The notes: generated from the sequence alone by a model not told the origin. A stretch of DNA of 26,361 nucleotides from RGIG1934 sp964492545 (GCA_964492545.1 CAZBKO010000025.1:1-26361); one strand, 5' to 3'. Positions 7,738 to 14,771 are shown, counted from the first letter of the stretch. Translations and numbers: made by a program.

Positions 7738-8649
7738 TTACTTACCAAGCTCGAGCATTTTTTCGAGTGGCATCAAAGCTCTCGTTGAAAAATCCTTGTT
7801 AAGAGTAACTTCACCGGTATTGTTTAGAAGAGCATCATACACTTTATCTAAAGTGAGCAATTTCATATCCTGACATATCTGGTTGTCAACTACCGGTATA
7901 TATGCTGCATCAGGATTAACCTCCATAAGTTTATGAAATACGCCTGTTTCAGTTGCAATTATATATTCCTTGGCAGGATGAGTGGCAACATAATTTATGA
8001 TTTCTGAGGTGCTTCCAATAAAGTCAGATACCTTTAGGGCATCTTCAGGACATTCAGGATGAATAAGTACTGGAGCATCCTTGTGTTTTTCTTTGCAGGT
8101 CTCTATTTTTGAGCCTGTAATTACATTATGAACAGGACAAAAGCCTTCATTATATATGAAATTTTTGTCAGGAACCTGAGATGCTATGTAATGTCCAAGA
8201 TTTCTATCCGGTATAAATAATATGTTCTTTTGTGGAAGTGATTTTACAATCTTAAGGGCATTTGAGGATGTTACACACACATCAGATACCGACTTAAGTG
8301 CAGCAGTTGAATTAATATAACAGACAACTGCCAGGTCATCATACTTCTTTTTTGCTTCTTCAACAAATGAAATTTCACACATATGAGCCATGGCGCAATC
8401 AGCAGATGCGTCGGGAAGAAGTACTGTCTTGTTAGGATTAAGCAGCTTTGCACTTTCTCCCATAAAAGACACTCCACAGAAAACAATAACATCAGCATCT
8501 GTTTTGGCAGCGACCTTTGCCAGATAAAACGAATCACCCACATAATCGGCAAGCTTCTGTATTTCACCATCAACATAATAGTGGGCAAGAATAACTGCGT
8601 TACGCTGTTCTTTTAGCTTATTAATAGAATCTACAATTGAATTGTTCAC
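7738..8649 (-). CDS. nadA: Quinolinate synthase A
   Basis: NadA condenses iminoaspartate with dihydroxyacetone phosphate to quinolinate using a [4Fe-4S] cluster. The 303 residues have the expected three-domain repeat structure: ILAHYYVDGEIQ, FCGVSFMGESAKLLNP, a cluster cysteine in SADCAMAHMC (residue 85), NSTAALKS, IPDRNLGHY, a second ligand in NEGFCPVHN (171), HPECPEDA, GSTSEII, TETGVFHKL and a third ligand in NQICQDM (259). The start is taken as GTG 8649, because GGAG lies six bases upstream and the length then fits compact NadA proteins. A longer reading frame starts at 8721 but translates the leader repeat (AEAKSPARI...), which is not family sequence. It is the first gene of nadABC-niaR. 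Confidence 0.94.
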   Translation of the reverse strand: MNNSIVDSINKLKEQRNAVILAHYYVDGEIQKLADYVGDSFYLAKVAAKTDADVIVFCGVSFMGESAKLLNPNKTVLLPDASADCAMAHMCEISFVEEAKKKYDDLAVVCYINSTAALKSVSDVCVTSSNALKIVKSLPQKNILFIPDRNLGHYIASQVPDKNFIYNEGFCPVHNVITGSKIETCKEKHKDAPVLIHPECPEDALKVSDFIGSTSEIINYVATHPAKEYIIATETGVFHKLMEVNPDAAYIPVVDNQICQDMKLLTLDKVYDALLNNTGEVTLNKDFSTRALMPLEKMLELGK

Positions 8650-8733
8650 ACTTATCTCCATTCCGGAGCATTTTTGCGACGGGTAAAGGAAAATTCGCGC
8701 AGGCGATTTAGCTTCTGCCACAATAATGCTCGA
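8650..8733 (-). repeat. Leader repeat, nadA copy
   Basis: On the minus strand the copy runs from GAGCAT (plus positions 8727-8732) through the conserved core GGCAGAAGCTAAATCGCC and TGCGCGAATTTT to ATGCTCCGGAATGGAGATAAGT before the GTG start. The upstream CTATTTGTG/CACAAATAG hairpin of the galE and clpC copies is missing. GAGCAT can pair with ATGCTC (8666-8671), and CTCC can alternatively pair with the SD GGAG (8656-8659). The copy lies in the transcribed 5' UTR, because the promoter is upstream at 8766-8794. Confidence 0.85.
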
Positions 8734-8765
8734 CTAAAGTATATTGTTAAAAAATTAACCAGCTG

Positions 8766-8794
8766 ATTATAACACAAAAGTTTACAGTTGACAA
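8766..8794 (-). promoter_or_regulatory. Promoter of nadABC-niaR
   Basis: On the minus strand TTGTCA (plus 8789-8794) and TATAAT (plus 8766-8771) are 17 bases apart, a near-consensus vegetative promoter. It gives a 5' UTR of roughly 110 bases that contains the leader repeat. Confidence 0.8.
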
Positions 8795-8815
8795 GACAAC
8801 TGTAAACTTTTGTGT
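8772..8815. promoter_or_regulatory. 19-bp palindrome, probable NiaR operator
   Basis: ACACAAAAGTTTACAGTTG (8772-8790) is a perfect inverted repeat of 8797-8815, with spacer ACAAGA. The left arm covers the spacer and part of the -35 box of the nadA promoter, which suits a repressor site. NiaR, encoded at the end of the same operon, is the natural candidate; the link is inferred. As DNA it could also act as a hairpin on the plus-strand transcript. Confidence 0.7.
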
Positions 8816-8877
8816 ACAGAATTGATATTGTACATGAATTTGCCTTTAAATTTAGTATTACTACATGAAAATAATTG

Positions 8878-8905
8878 TTGACAAACATAGGAAGTATGAT
8901 AATAT
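8878..8905 (+). promoter_or_regulatory. Promoter of the metal exporter-fur operon
   Basis: A consensus TTGACA (8878-8883) is followed after 16 bases by TAATAT (8900-8905). It faces away from the nadA promoter. The Fur-type palindrome starts ten bases after the -10 box. Confidence 0.7.
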
Positions 8906-8914
8906 ATTAATTGC

Positions 8915-8935
8915 AATTGCAAATCATTTGCAATT
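8915..8935. promoter_or_regulatory. Fur-family box
   Basis: AATTGCAAA (8915-8923) and TTTGCAATT (8927-8935) form a perfect 9-bp inverted repeat around TCA. It overlaps the expected transcription start. A second overlapping palindrome, TTGCAATTGCAA (8911-8922), extends it. The AT-rich 21-bp layout resembles Fur/Zur/PerR-type sites, and a Fur protein is encoded in the operon, so autoregulation is likely. Confidence 0.65.
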
Positions 8936-8957
8936 AGAAAAACTGGAGGAAATATTA

Positions 8958-9815
8958 ATGATAGACGTAATAATTGACACACTCATAGACGCGGTTAAGC
9001 TTGTACCGTTTCTGTTTTTAACATATCTTTTAATGGAATATATTGAACATAAGACCAGTGAAGGATTCAAGAATAAGGTTAAGAAGGCTGGCAAGGTGGG
9101 ACCTCTTTGGGGCGGTATACTTGGTGCATTTCCACAATGTGGATTTTCGGCTGCAGCTTCTAGTCTATACGCAGGACGAGTTATTACAGTTGGAACCTTA
9201 ATTGCAATTTATCTGTCAACCTCTGATGAAATGCTTCCAATATTTATATCAGAAAATGTTAGTGTTTTAGTGATACTTAAGATAATAGGACTTAAGATAC
9301 TTATAGGTATGGTTGCCGGATTTTTGGTTGATTTGGTATTTCAGAGATTAATAATTAATAAGAAGCAGACAATTTCAAGTGGACATTTATGTGAGCATGA
9401 TCACTGTCACTGTGAAAAGAGTATTTTCAAATCATCACTTAAGCATACTACACAGATATTGTTGTTCATTGTTATAATAACATTTGTGCTTAATACAGTT
9501 ATTTTCTTTGTTGGAGAAGACACCCTGTCAGGACTTATTTTAAATAGAAGAATACTTGGCCCGGTTATTGCGGGAATTGTTGGTCTTATTCCAAATTGCG
9601 CGGCATCGGTGGTAATTACACAGCTCTATTTAACTGAGGTGATTAGCTTTGGCTCAATGATGGCAGGACTTTTAGTTGGTGCAGGCGTTGGACTGCTGGT
9701 ATTATTTAAGGTAAATAACCATAGAATAAAGGAAAATATTAAGATCGTCGTGGCATTATATATCATTGGCGTTATTGCCGGAATTGTGATAGAATTACTA
9801 GGGGTGACGATTTAA
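8958..9815 (+). CDS. Putative heavy-metal exporter permease (ArsP_2/PF11449-like)
   Basis: This is a 285-residue polytopic membrane protein with about eight to ten hydrophobic segments. Two halves carry related motifs, FPQCGFSAAASSLYAG near residue 55 and IPNCAASVVITQLYL near residue 210, each with a proline-cysteine pair in a membrane segment. This suggests an internal duplication. Between the halves is a probable cytoplasmic loop rich in metal ligands, HLCEHDHCHCEKS. The pattern fits the 'putative 10TM heavy-metal exporter' family, annotated variously as arsenic efflux or manganese transporter. Co-transcription with a Fur regulator, overlapping by one base, supports metal transport. ATG 8958 follows GGAGG at eight bases. 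The metal is not determinable. Confidence 0.8.
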   Translation: MIDVIIDTLIDAVKLVPFLFLTYLLMEYIEHKTSEGFKNKVKKAGKVGPLWGGILGAFPQCGFSAAASSLYAGRVITVGTLIAIYLSTSDEMLPIFISENVSVLVILKIIGLKILIGMVAGFLVDLVFQRLIINKKQTISSGHLCEHDHCHCEKSIFKSSLKHTTQILLFIVIITFVLNTVIFFVGEDTLSGLILNRRILGPVIAGIVGLIPNCAASVVITQLYLTEVISFGSMMAGLLVGAGVGLLVLFKVNNHRIKENIKIVVALYIIGVIAGIVIELLGVTI

Positions 9816-10213
9816 TGGAAATAGAATGGCCAGCTGGAATTAAGAAGACAAAGCAGCGCGAGCAGGTATATAATGTACTTGCCAATACAACTGAACCGGT
9901 GTCTGCAACGGATATATTCAGACAGATGCCAGAGTATGCATTATCTACAATATATAGAATTTTATCAGCATTTGAGGAACATAATATGGTAGTGAGATCG
10001 AATCTTCCGGGAGATGAGACGGCTGTATATGAGCTCAACAGGGGAAATCATACTCATTATGCAATGTGCCTTGGATGCCACGAGCTTGTTCCGCTTAAGC
10101 ATTGCCCTTTCGAACATGTAGATTTACAGACCCAGGAGGACGATTTTGAGATAACAGGCCACAAGATAGAACTTTATGGATATTGCAGAAAGTGCAAAAA
10201 ACATGAACAATAA
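9815..10213 (+). CDS. Fur-family metalloregulator
   Basis: This 132-residue Fur-superfamily repressor has an N-terminal winged helix including TKQREQVYNVLANTTEPVSATDIF and the recognition region YALSTIYRILSAFEEHNMV. Its C-terminal dimerisation domain holds HTHYAMCLGCHELVPLKHCP, with the first CxxC, and YCRKCKKH, with the second CxxC, for structural zinc. Whether it senses iron, zinc, manganese or peroxide cannot be settled by sequence alone. Gene context with an exporter and a palindrome over the promoter suggests that it controls this operon. The start ATG overlaps the exporter's stop codon by one base (TAATG), a sign of translational coupling. Confidence 0.9.
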   Translation: MEIEWPAGIKKTKQREQVYNVLANTTEPVSATDIFRQMPEYALSTIYRILSAFEEHNMVVRSNLPGDETAVYELNRGNHTHYAMCLGCHELVPLKHCPFEHVDLQTQEDDFEITGHKIELYGYCRKCKKHEQ

Positions 10214-10228
10214 TAAGTGGAGGAAGTT

Positions 10229-10615
10229 ATGAGACCGGAAATTCTTATTTATAATTTGCATGATGCTAAGAGATTAGCAGGAATTAAAAAGACATTATTA
10301 TTAGTAGGTGTGAGATTTAAGATTGTGCCAAAGGAAGAATATTTAAGACCTATTGGACAGATATTTGGTGTTATGGATAAGACTGAAATTGAGCCATATA
10401 CAGGCGATGAGCTTGAAGAAGAGATGATAGTGATGGGTGGACTATCTAGAAGTCAGATAGATTATTTACTAAACGGATTTAGAAAAAATGGTGCCGGAAC
10501 TATAAATATTAAGGCAATTCTTACCCCAACTAATGGAGATTGGAACGCAGTAGATTTATTTGCAGAGCTGAAAAAAGAACATCAGATTATGCATTATGAA
10601 TTTAAGAAGGGGTAA
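10229..10615 (+). CDS. DUF3783 domain-containing protein
   Basis: This cytoplasmic protein of 128 residues begins MRPEILIYNLHDAKRLAGIK and contains EEEMIVMGGLSRSQIDYLLNGFR, with KAILTPTNGDWNAVDLFAELKKEH near the end. The pattern matches the DUF3783 family of Clostridia, whose function is unknown to me. ATG 10229 follows GGAGG at five bases; a GTG twelve bases earlier precedes that SD. It is the third gene of the exporter-fur operon, 15 bases after fur and two bases before the next gene. No membrane segment or metal-ligand cluster is visible, so a metal link rests only on position. Confidence 0.75.
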   Translation: MRPEILIYNLHDAKRLAGIKKTLLLVGVRFKIVPKEEYLRPIGQIFGVMDKTEIEPYTGDELEEEMIVMGGLSRSQIDYLLNGFRKNGAGTINIKAILTPTNGDWNAVDLFAELKKEHQIMHYEFKKG

Positions 10616-10617
10616 TA

Positions 10618-11127
10618 ATGGAAGATATTGTTTATGAATCAGAGTGTGAGTACACGTACGAGTTAATGAAGGAAATGACTACTCACACAAGAAAAATATC
10701 ATATAAAATCTATACAGCAGTGCTTTATTTCGCATTGCTATTTATAGAATACAGATATATATTTGTATACAAAAAAATAGGATTTAGTATTGTTATAGGC
10801 CTAGTTCTTGCTGTGACAGCGGTTATGTATTTTGAAATGCCAATAATTAATGCAAAAAGACAACACAAATCAATGCTTGCTGCAAATGATAACACAAATA
10901 TGAGAACAAGGGTCCGTATTTTTGAAAATGGAATTGAGCACTATAATATTCAGAGTGGAAGTGGTGTTCAGATAATGTATGAAGATGTGGACAAAGTAGT
11001 TGAGACAGATAATTTATTCATAATTCTCACAAAGGAAAATGTTGGAATTGTAATGGATAAACATAATTTTATTAAGGGTGAACCATCTGGATTTGCCACA
11101 TTTATGGCTCAGAAAGTAGTGAAGTAA
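10618..11127 (+). CDS. Small membrane protein, YcxB-like
   Basis: The 169-residue protein starts with an acidic segment resembling the YcxB family (ESECEYTYELMKEMT). Two adjacent membrane helices follow at about 30-50 and 54-75. The soluble C-terminal half has RVRIFENGIEHYNIQSGSGVQIMYEDVDKVVETDNLFIIL, paraphrased here as a beta-rich PH-like fold typical of YcxB C-terminal domains. It ends SGFATFMAQKVVK. The start is preceded by AAGGGG. Function is unknown. It is tightly packed with its neighbours, two bases after the DUF3783 gene and two bases before the MBL lipoprotein. Confidence 0.65.
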   Translation: MEDIVYESECEYTYELMKEMTTHTRKISYKIYTAVLYFALLFIEYRYIFVYKKIGFSIVIGLVLAVTAVMYFEMPIINAKRQHKSMLAANDNTNMRTRVRIFENGIEHYNIQSGSGVQIMYEDVDKVVETDNLFIILTKENVGIVMDKHNFIKGEPSGFATFMAQKVVK

Positions 11128-11129
11128 TT

Positions 11130-11945
11130 TTGAAGAAAATGATTATCATTTTAATATGTATGGGTGTCATTTTATTAAGCGGGTGCAGTATACATAAGCA
11201 TAGTAATTATTTGGATATTACATGCCTTAATGTAGGCAAGGCGGATGCTATAGTTGTTCGAACAAAGAACCATTGCTATCTGATTGACACAGGAACAAGC
11301 AGCACAACTCAAGAATTAAAGTCATTTTTAGATGAGAATAAGATAGAAACCATAGACGGATTAATTCTTACACATTTTGATAAGGACCATATCGGAGGGG
11401 CAGCATTAGTTATTTCAGATTATAATGTTTTGAATGTATATACTCCTGACTATACAGAAGACAGTGAAGAATATAATGCATTTATACAGGCTGTTAATAG
11501 TAAGAAACAGGCAGTAACTACTGTTACGCAGCAGGTGAAATTTGAAATTGATAATGTGAAATTCACTATATATCCACCTGATAAAGACAGGTATGATGAT
11601 GATAATAATTATTCTCTTGTGACATATGCAGTATGTTCAGATGCTGATTTCCTATTTATGGGAGATGCAGTCAAAAAAAGAGTAAAAGAAATATTACGAT
11701 ATGATATTAGTAATGTTACATTTTTGAAAGTACCTCACCACGGTTCGGTTGAGGACAACACAAAAGAAATGTTTAAGAGAGAGAATCCTAAATATGCTGT
11801 GATTTCAAATGACAGAAACAACATAGAAGATGTAGACAAATTAGAAAAAATACTTGATAATTTATCTACAGATTATTATTATACAGGTAATGGTTCAATT
11901 CACATTGAATGTGATGGCAGTAAGAATTTAAAAATATCTCAGTAA
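11130..11945 (+). CDS. ComEC/Rec2-like MBL-fold lipoprotein
   Basis: The 271-residue product has a lipoprotein signal ending LLSGC, so it is probably anchored outside the cell. A metallo-beta-lactamase domain of the ComEC C-terminal type follows: LDITCLNVGKADAIVV, CYLIDTG, the metal motif THFDKDHIGG, FLFMGD and KVPHHGS. Such domains stand alone in many Firmicutes as 'MBL fold hydrolases' related to the competence channel nuclease, but here there is no channel domain. The start is uncertain: TTG 11130 gives a basic n-region (MKKM), whereas ATG 11139 loses it, and neither has a strong SD. Translation may be coupled to the gene two bases upstream. Confidence 0.75.
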   Translation: MKKMIIILICMGVILLSGCSIHKHSNYLDITCLNVGKADAIVVRTKNHCYLIDTGTSSTTQELKSFLDENKIETIDGLILTHFDKDHIGGAALVISDYNVLNVYTPDYTEDSEEYNAFIQAVNSKKQAVTTVTQQVKFEIDNVKFTIYPPDKDRYDDDNNYSLVTYAVCSDADFLFMGDAVKKRVKEILRYDISNVTFLKVPHHGSVEDNTKEMFKRENPKYAVISNDRNNIEDVDKLEKILDNLSTDYYYTGNGSIHIECDGSKNLKISQ

Positions 11946-11992
11946 TAGTAATTCTATTATTTACAGCAGACATTTTAGAAATGGAGATAATT

Positions 11993-12478
11993 GTGGCAAA
12001 GGAAAAGGATGTCAAGACAAATGCAATGCGAGTGCTTGATAGAAACAAGATTTCGTACAAGGTTAATATGTATGAGTGCGATGAATTTATAGATGGTGTG
12101 CATATTGCGGATAAGCTTGGACAGGATTATGCAAGCTCATTTAAGACGCTGGTGACAGTTGGGAAAAGTGGCAGTTACTATGTATTAGCATTGCCGGTTG
12201 ATAAGGAAGTGGATTTTAAGAAAGCTGCCAAGGCGGTTTTTGAAAAATCCCTGGAGATGATTCATGTAAAAGATATCAACAAAATTACAGGGTATATACG
12301 AGGCGGCGTAACACCACTTGGAATGAAGAAGCTATATCCAACAGTTATTGATGAAACGGCACTTGATTTTGAAGAAATAATTGTGAGTGGAGGCAAGCTT
12401 GGGACACAGATAATGGTGAATCCAAGAGATTTAGCTAAGGTACTTGGCGCACAGTTTGTGGACATAACAGCCAAGTAA
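11993..12478 (+). CDS. ybaK: YbaK/EbsC-type Cys-tRNA(Pro) deacylase
   Basis: Proteins of this type hydrolyse cysteine misattached to tRNA-Pro. The 161 residues show the YbaK/ProX fold motifs: TNAMRVLDRNKISYKV near the start, SSFKTLVTVGKSGSYYVLALP with the conserved lysine, GYIRGGVTPLGMKK, VIDETAL and VSGGKLGTQIMVNPRDL. The start is GTG 11993, with GGAG six bases upstream. An ATG at 11981 overlaps the SD and would add four residues unlike the family. It lies 47 bases after the MBL lipoprotein gene and may be the last gene of the long operon. The first galE leader repeat begins four bases after its stop codon. Confidence 0.9.
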   Translation: MAKEKDVKTNAMRVLDRNKISYKVNMYECDEFIDGVHIADKLGQDYASSFKTLVTVGKSGSYYVLALPVDKEVDFKKAAKAVFEKSLEMIHVKDINKITGYIRGGVTPLGMKKLYPTVIDETALDFEEIIVSGGKLGTQIMVNPRDLAKVLGAQFVDITAK

Positions 12479-12481
12479 TAA

Positions 12482-12590
12482 TACACATAACTATTTGTGG
12501 AGGAGCATCACAAATAGTCTTGATGGCAGAAGCGAAATCGCCTGCGCGAATTTCACTTCGCCTCGTCGCACAAGTGCTCCGAAAAGGAGA
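12482..12590 (+). repeat. Leader repeat, first galE copy
   Basis: This copy contains hairpin CTATTTGTG/CACAAATAG (12491-12499 with 12509-12517), whose nine-base loop GAGGAGCAT holds GGAGCA. Next comes the core hairpin GGCAGAAGCGAAATCGCC with TGCGCGAATTTCACTTCGCC, then TGCTCC (12575-12580) and GGAG (12586-12589). It is followed by TAATGTG, a start-codon-like junction with no recognisable gene behind it. It is identical over 109 bases to the copy at 12621-12729. Confidence 0.9.
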
Positions 12591-12620
12591 TAATGTGAAT
12601 GTCCGCTCGATAGCGTCCAT
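12591..12620 (+). other. 30-base spacer between tandem leader repeats
   Basis: The spacer contains AATG-TC-CGCT-CGAT-AGCG-TC-CATT, a small interrupted inverted repeat. A GTG at 12595 sits at the proper distance from the first copy's GGAG, but the frame runs into the second repeat and matches no protein family I know. Confidence 0.5.
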
Positions 12621-12729
12621 TACACATAACTATTTGTGGAGGAGCATCACAAATAGTCTTGATGGCAGAAGCGAAATCGCCTGCGCGAATTTCACTTCGC
12701 CTCGTCGCACAAGTGCTCCGAAAAGGAGA
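12621..12729 (+). repeat. Leader repeat, second galE copy
   Basis: This is an exact duplicate of 12482-12590 with a 139-base period. Its GGAG (12725-12728) is the SD of galE, six bases before the ATG. Left GGAGCA is at 12641-12646 and right TGCTCC at 12714-12719. Confidence 0.92.
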
Positions 12730-12734
12730 ATATT

Positions 12735-13724
12735 ATGACTATTTTAGTATTAGGTGGAGCAGGATATATAGGCTCCCATACAGTTTATGAGTTAATTGAA
12801 AAAAAATATGACGTAGTGGTGGTTGATAATTTATCAACCGGACATATAGAGTCTGTGCATAAGAACGCAAGATTTTATGAAGGTGATATAAGGAACAGAG
12901 AATTTCTTGATAGTGTGTTTGAAAAGGAACACATAGATGGTGTAATTCATTTTGCTGCATTTTCACTGGTTGGAGAGAGCATGACAGACCCACTTAAATA
13001 TTACGATAACAATTTTTGTGGTACTAAGGTGCTTCTAGACAGTATGGTTGCACATGGAATCGATAAAATAGTATTTTCATCAACAGCAGCAACCTACGGA
13101 GAGCCAGATCACGTTCCAATTCTTGAAACTGATAAAACGGAACCTACAAATACCTATGGAGAGACTAAACTATCCATGGAGAAAATGTTCAAATGGACAG
13201 GACTTGCTCATGGACTTAAATACGTATCACTTAGATATTTCAATGCATGTGGCGCACATGTAAGCGGCACAATAGGTGAGGCACATAACCACGAAACACA
13301 TTTAATACCGCTGATTCTTCAGGTTCCAAATGGGCAACGGGAAGCCATAAGCATATATGGAGATGATTATCCAACTGAAGATGGAACATGTATAAGAGAT
13401 TATATTCATGTTACAGACCTTGCACAGGCACATATACTTGCAATGGAATATCTTGCAAAAGGAAATGAAAGCAACATTTTTAATCTGGGAAACGGCGTTG
13501 GATTTAGCGTAAGAGAGGTAATTGATGTTGCAAGAAAGGTAACAGGAGAAGAAATTAAGGAAGTAATTACGCCAAGAAGAGCTGGTGATCCCGCAAGACT
13601 TATTGCATCAAGCGAGAAAGCAAAGCAGGTACTTGGTTGGAAACCGGAACATGATTCACTTGAGGATATTATTGCAACCGCCTGGAAGTGGCATAAAAAC
13701 CATCCAAGCGGTTACGATTCATAA
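12735..13724 (+). CDS. galE: UDP-glucose 4-epimerase
   Basis: GalE interconverts UDP-glucose and UDP-galactose in the Leloir pathway and for cell-surface sugars. The 329 residues form an extended short-chain dehydrogenase fold. They show NAD-binding VLGGAGYIGSHT at 4-15, VVDNLSTG, FAAFSLVGESM, the catalytic serine region FSSTAATYGE, YGETKLSMEKM with the catalytic YxxxK, RYFNACGA and the C-terminal NLGNGVGFSVREV, RRAGDPARL and LGWKP. The start ATG follows GGAG at six bases, and that GGAG belongs to the leader repeat. The gene ends exactly where the stop codon of the convergent LacI regulator begins, with no base between. Confidence 0.95.
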   Translation: MTILVLGGAGYIGSHTVYELIEKKYDVVVVDNLSTGHIESVHKNARFYEGDIRNREFLDSVFEKEHIDGVIHFAAFSLVGESMTDPLKYYDNNFCGTKVLLDSMVAHGIDKIVFSSTAATYGEPDHVPILETDKTEPTNTYGETKLSMEKMFKWTGLAHGLKYVSLRYFNACGAHVSGTIGEAHNHETHLIPLILQVPNGQREAISIYGDDYPTEDGTCIRDYIHVTDLAQAHILAMEYLAKGNESNIFNLGNGVGFSVREVIDVARKVTGEEIKEVITPRRAGDPARLIASSEKAKQVLGWKPEHDSLEDIIATAWKWHKNHPSGYDS

Positions 13725-14729
13725 TCATGTTGTGATTCCCTGATGGATTTCAGGAAGGGTAGTGTAGCTTTGAATTAAAAGAGTTGGATTTTCAAGCTTT
13801 CTCATCATCATCATTCCGGCCTGTACACCCATATCAAATACATTGATATCTACAACAGTTGGCAGAGGGTCCATAATGGTTGAATATGGATATGTGTCAA
13901 ATGTAAGAAGGGCGATATCAGTTGGCAGCAATAGATTTTTAGACTTAATTGCACCAAGTACTCCAAGTGCAATCATATTATTTTCACAAATAATGGCTTC
14001 CGGATGGGCATTTTCAATTATTGAGAGTGCGCAGCGGAAGCTTTCTTCCTTTGTGGAGGACGTATATCCAATAAGGGCAGGAGAAATATTGTAGCCCAGC
14101 TGGTACATATAACCCACAAATCCTTTTTCGCGTTGACTTGAAATGTAGTCAGTCTTTTTTCCGCCAATAAATGCAATCTTTGTGTAGCCTTTCGAAGTTA
14201 AATGTTCAGCAGCACATTCTCCTGCTGAGGCGTGATTGGTATCAATCCAGCAGAGACGACTTTCAAATCCGGGATGACCTATTATAATATGGGGAAACTG
14301 ATTGTTGATTATTGAATCTGCAACCTCCCTTGTGATTGCAGAACCATGAATAATTAGACCATCTGCCTGTTTGGCAGCAATGGTCTTTTCAACCATCTCC
14401 CCGGGATACTGCTCTATAGAAGTATCAATTAATGTCATCGTATAACCGTTTTTAACCAATTCATTATTTACACCACACATAATATCAAACATATGTGGGT
14501 TTCTGTAAGCATCATCCTTTTGCAGTGAGGTTAAGAAAACAATATTTTTGGTTGTCTGCCTTGCAAAGCTAACAGCTCTTGCATTGGGAGTATAATTTAA
14601 CTTATGTATAGCATCGTTTACCTTTTGTTTAGTTGCATCTGAGATAGTAGTCCAGTTATTTAGCACCTTTGAGACAGTTGAAATTGAAACACCGGCCTCC
14701 CTGGCTACATCCTTAATAGTAGCTGGCAT
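13725..14729 (-). CDS. LacI-family transcriptional regulator
   Basis: This 334-residue repressor has an N-terminal LacI helix-turn-helix, ATIKDVAREAGVSISTVSKV, and hinge region NARAVSFARQ. A periplasmic-binding-protein-like sensor domain follows, with IVFLTSLQKDD, GLIIHGSAI, HIIIGHPGF, DTNHASAGECAAEHL, IAFIGG and ALLTFDTYP. It is divergent from the maltodextrin-type ABC operon, so it probably controls that operon and responds to a sugar from it. ATG 14729 follows GGAGG at seven bases; a longer frame upstream would translate the promoter. Convergent with galE without spacer. Confidence 0.9.
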   Translation of the reverse strand: MPATIKDVAREAGVSISTVSKVLNNWTTISDATKQKVNDAIHKLNYTPNARAVSFARQTTKNIVFLTSLQKDDAYRNPHMFDIMCGVNNELVKNGYTMTLIDTSIEQYPGEMVEKTIAAKQADGLIIHGSAITREVADSIINNQFPHIIIGHPGFESRLCWIDTNHASAGECAAEHLTSKGYTKIAFIGGKKTDYISSQREKGFVGYMYQLGYNISPALIGYTSSTKEESFRCALSIIENAHPEAIICENNMIALGVLGAIKSKNLLLPTDIALLTFDTYPYSTIMDPLPTVVDINVFDMGVQAGMMMMRKLENPTLLIQSYTTLPEIHQGITT

Positions 14730-14771
14730 ATAAAACCTCCTTGTATTGTTAATTTGCTCAAATTTACTATA

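Noticed and set aside
8650..8957. Small gene in the nadA-exporter intergenic region
   Set aside because: The 308 bases are accounted for by the leader repeat, two promoters, two palindromes and the SD; the short open frames there have no SD or recognisable family.
11965..11992. Possible leader repeat copy before ybaK
   Set aside because: Only the GGAGATAATTGTG stretch is similar, which is expected for any good ribosome binding site; the core and left end are absent.
12500..12725. CRISPR array
   Set aside because: Only two direct repeats of 109 bases with one 30-base spacer; too long for CRISPR repeats and no cas genes.
12520..12738. 72-codon open frame across both galE leader repeats
   Set aside because: It consists almost entirely of the duplicated repeat read in two different frames and matches no family I know; the real gene starts at 12735.
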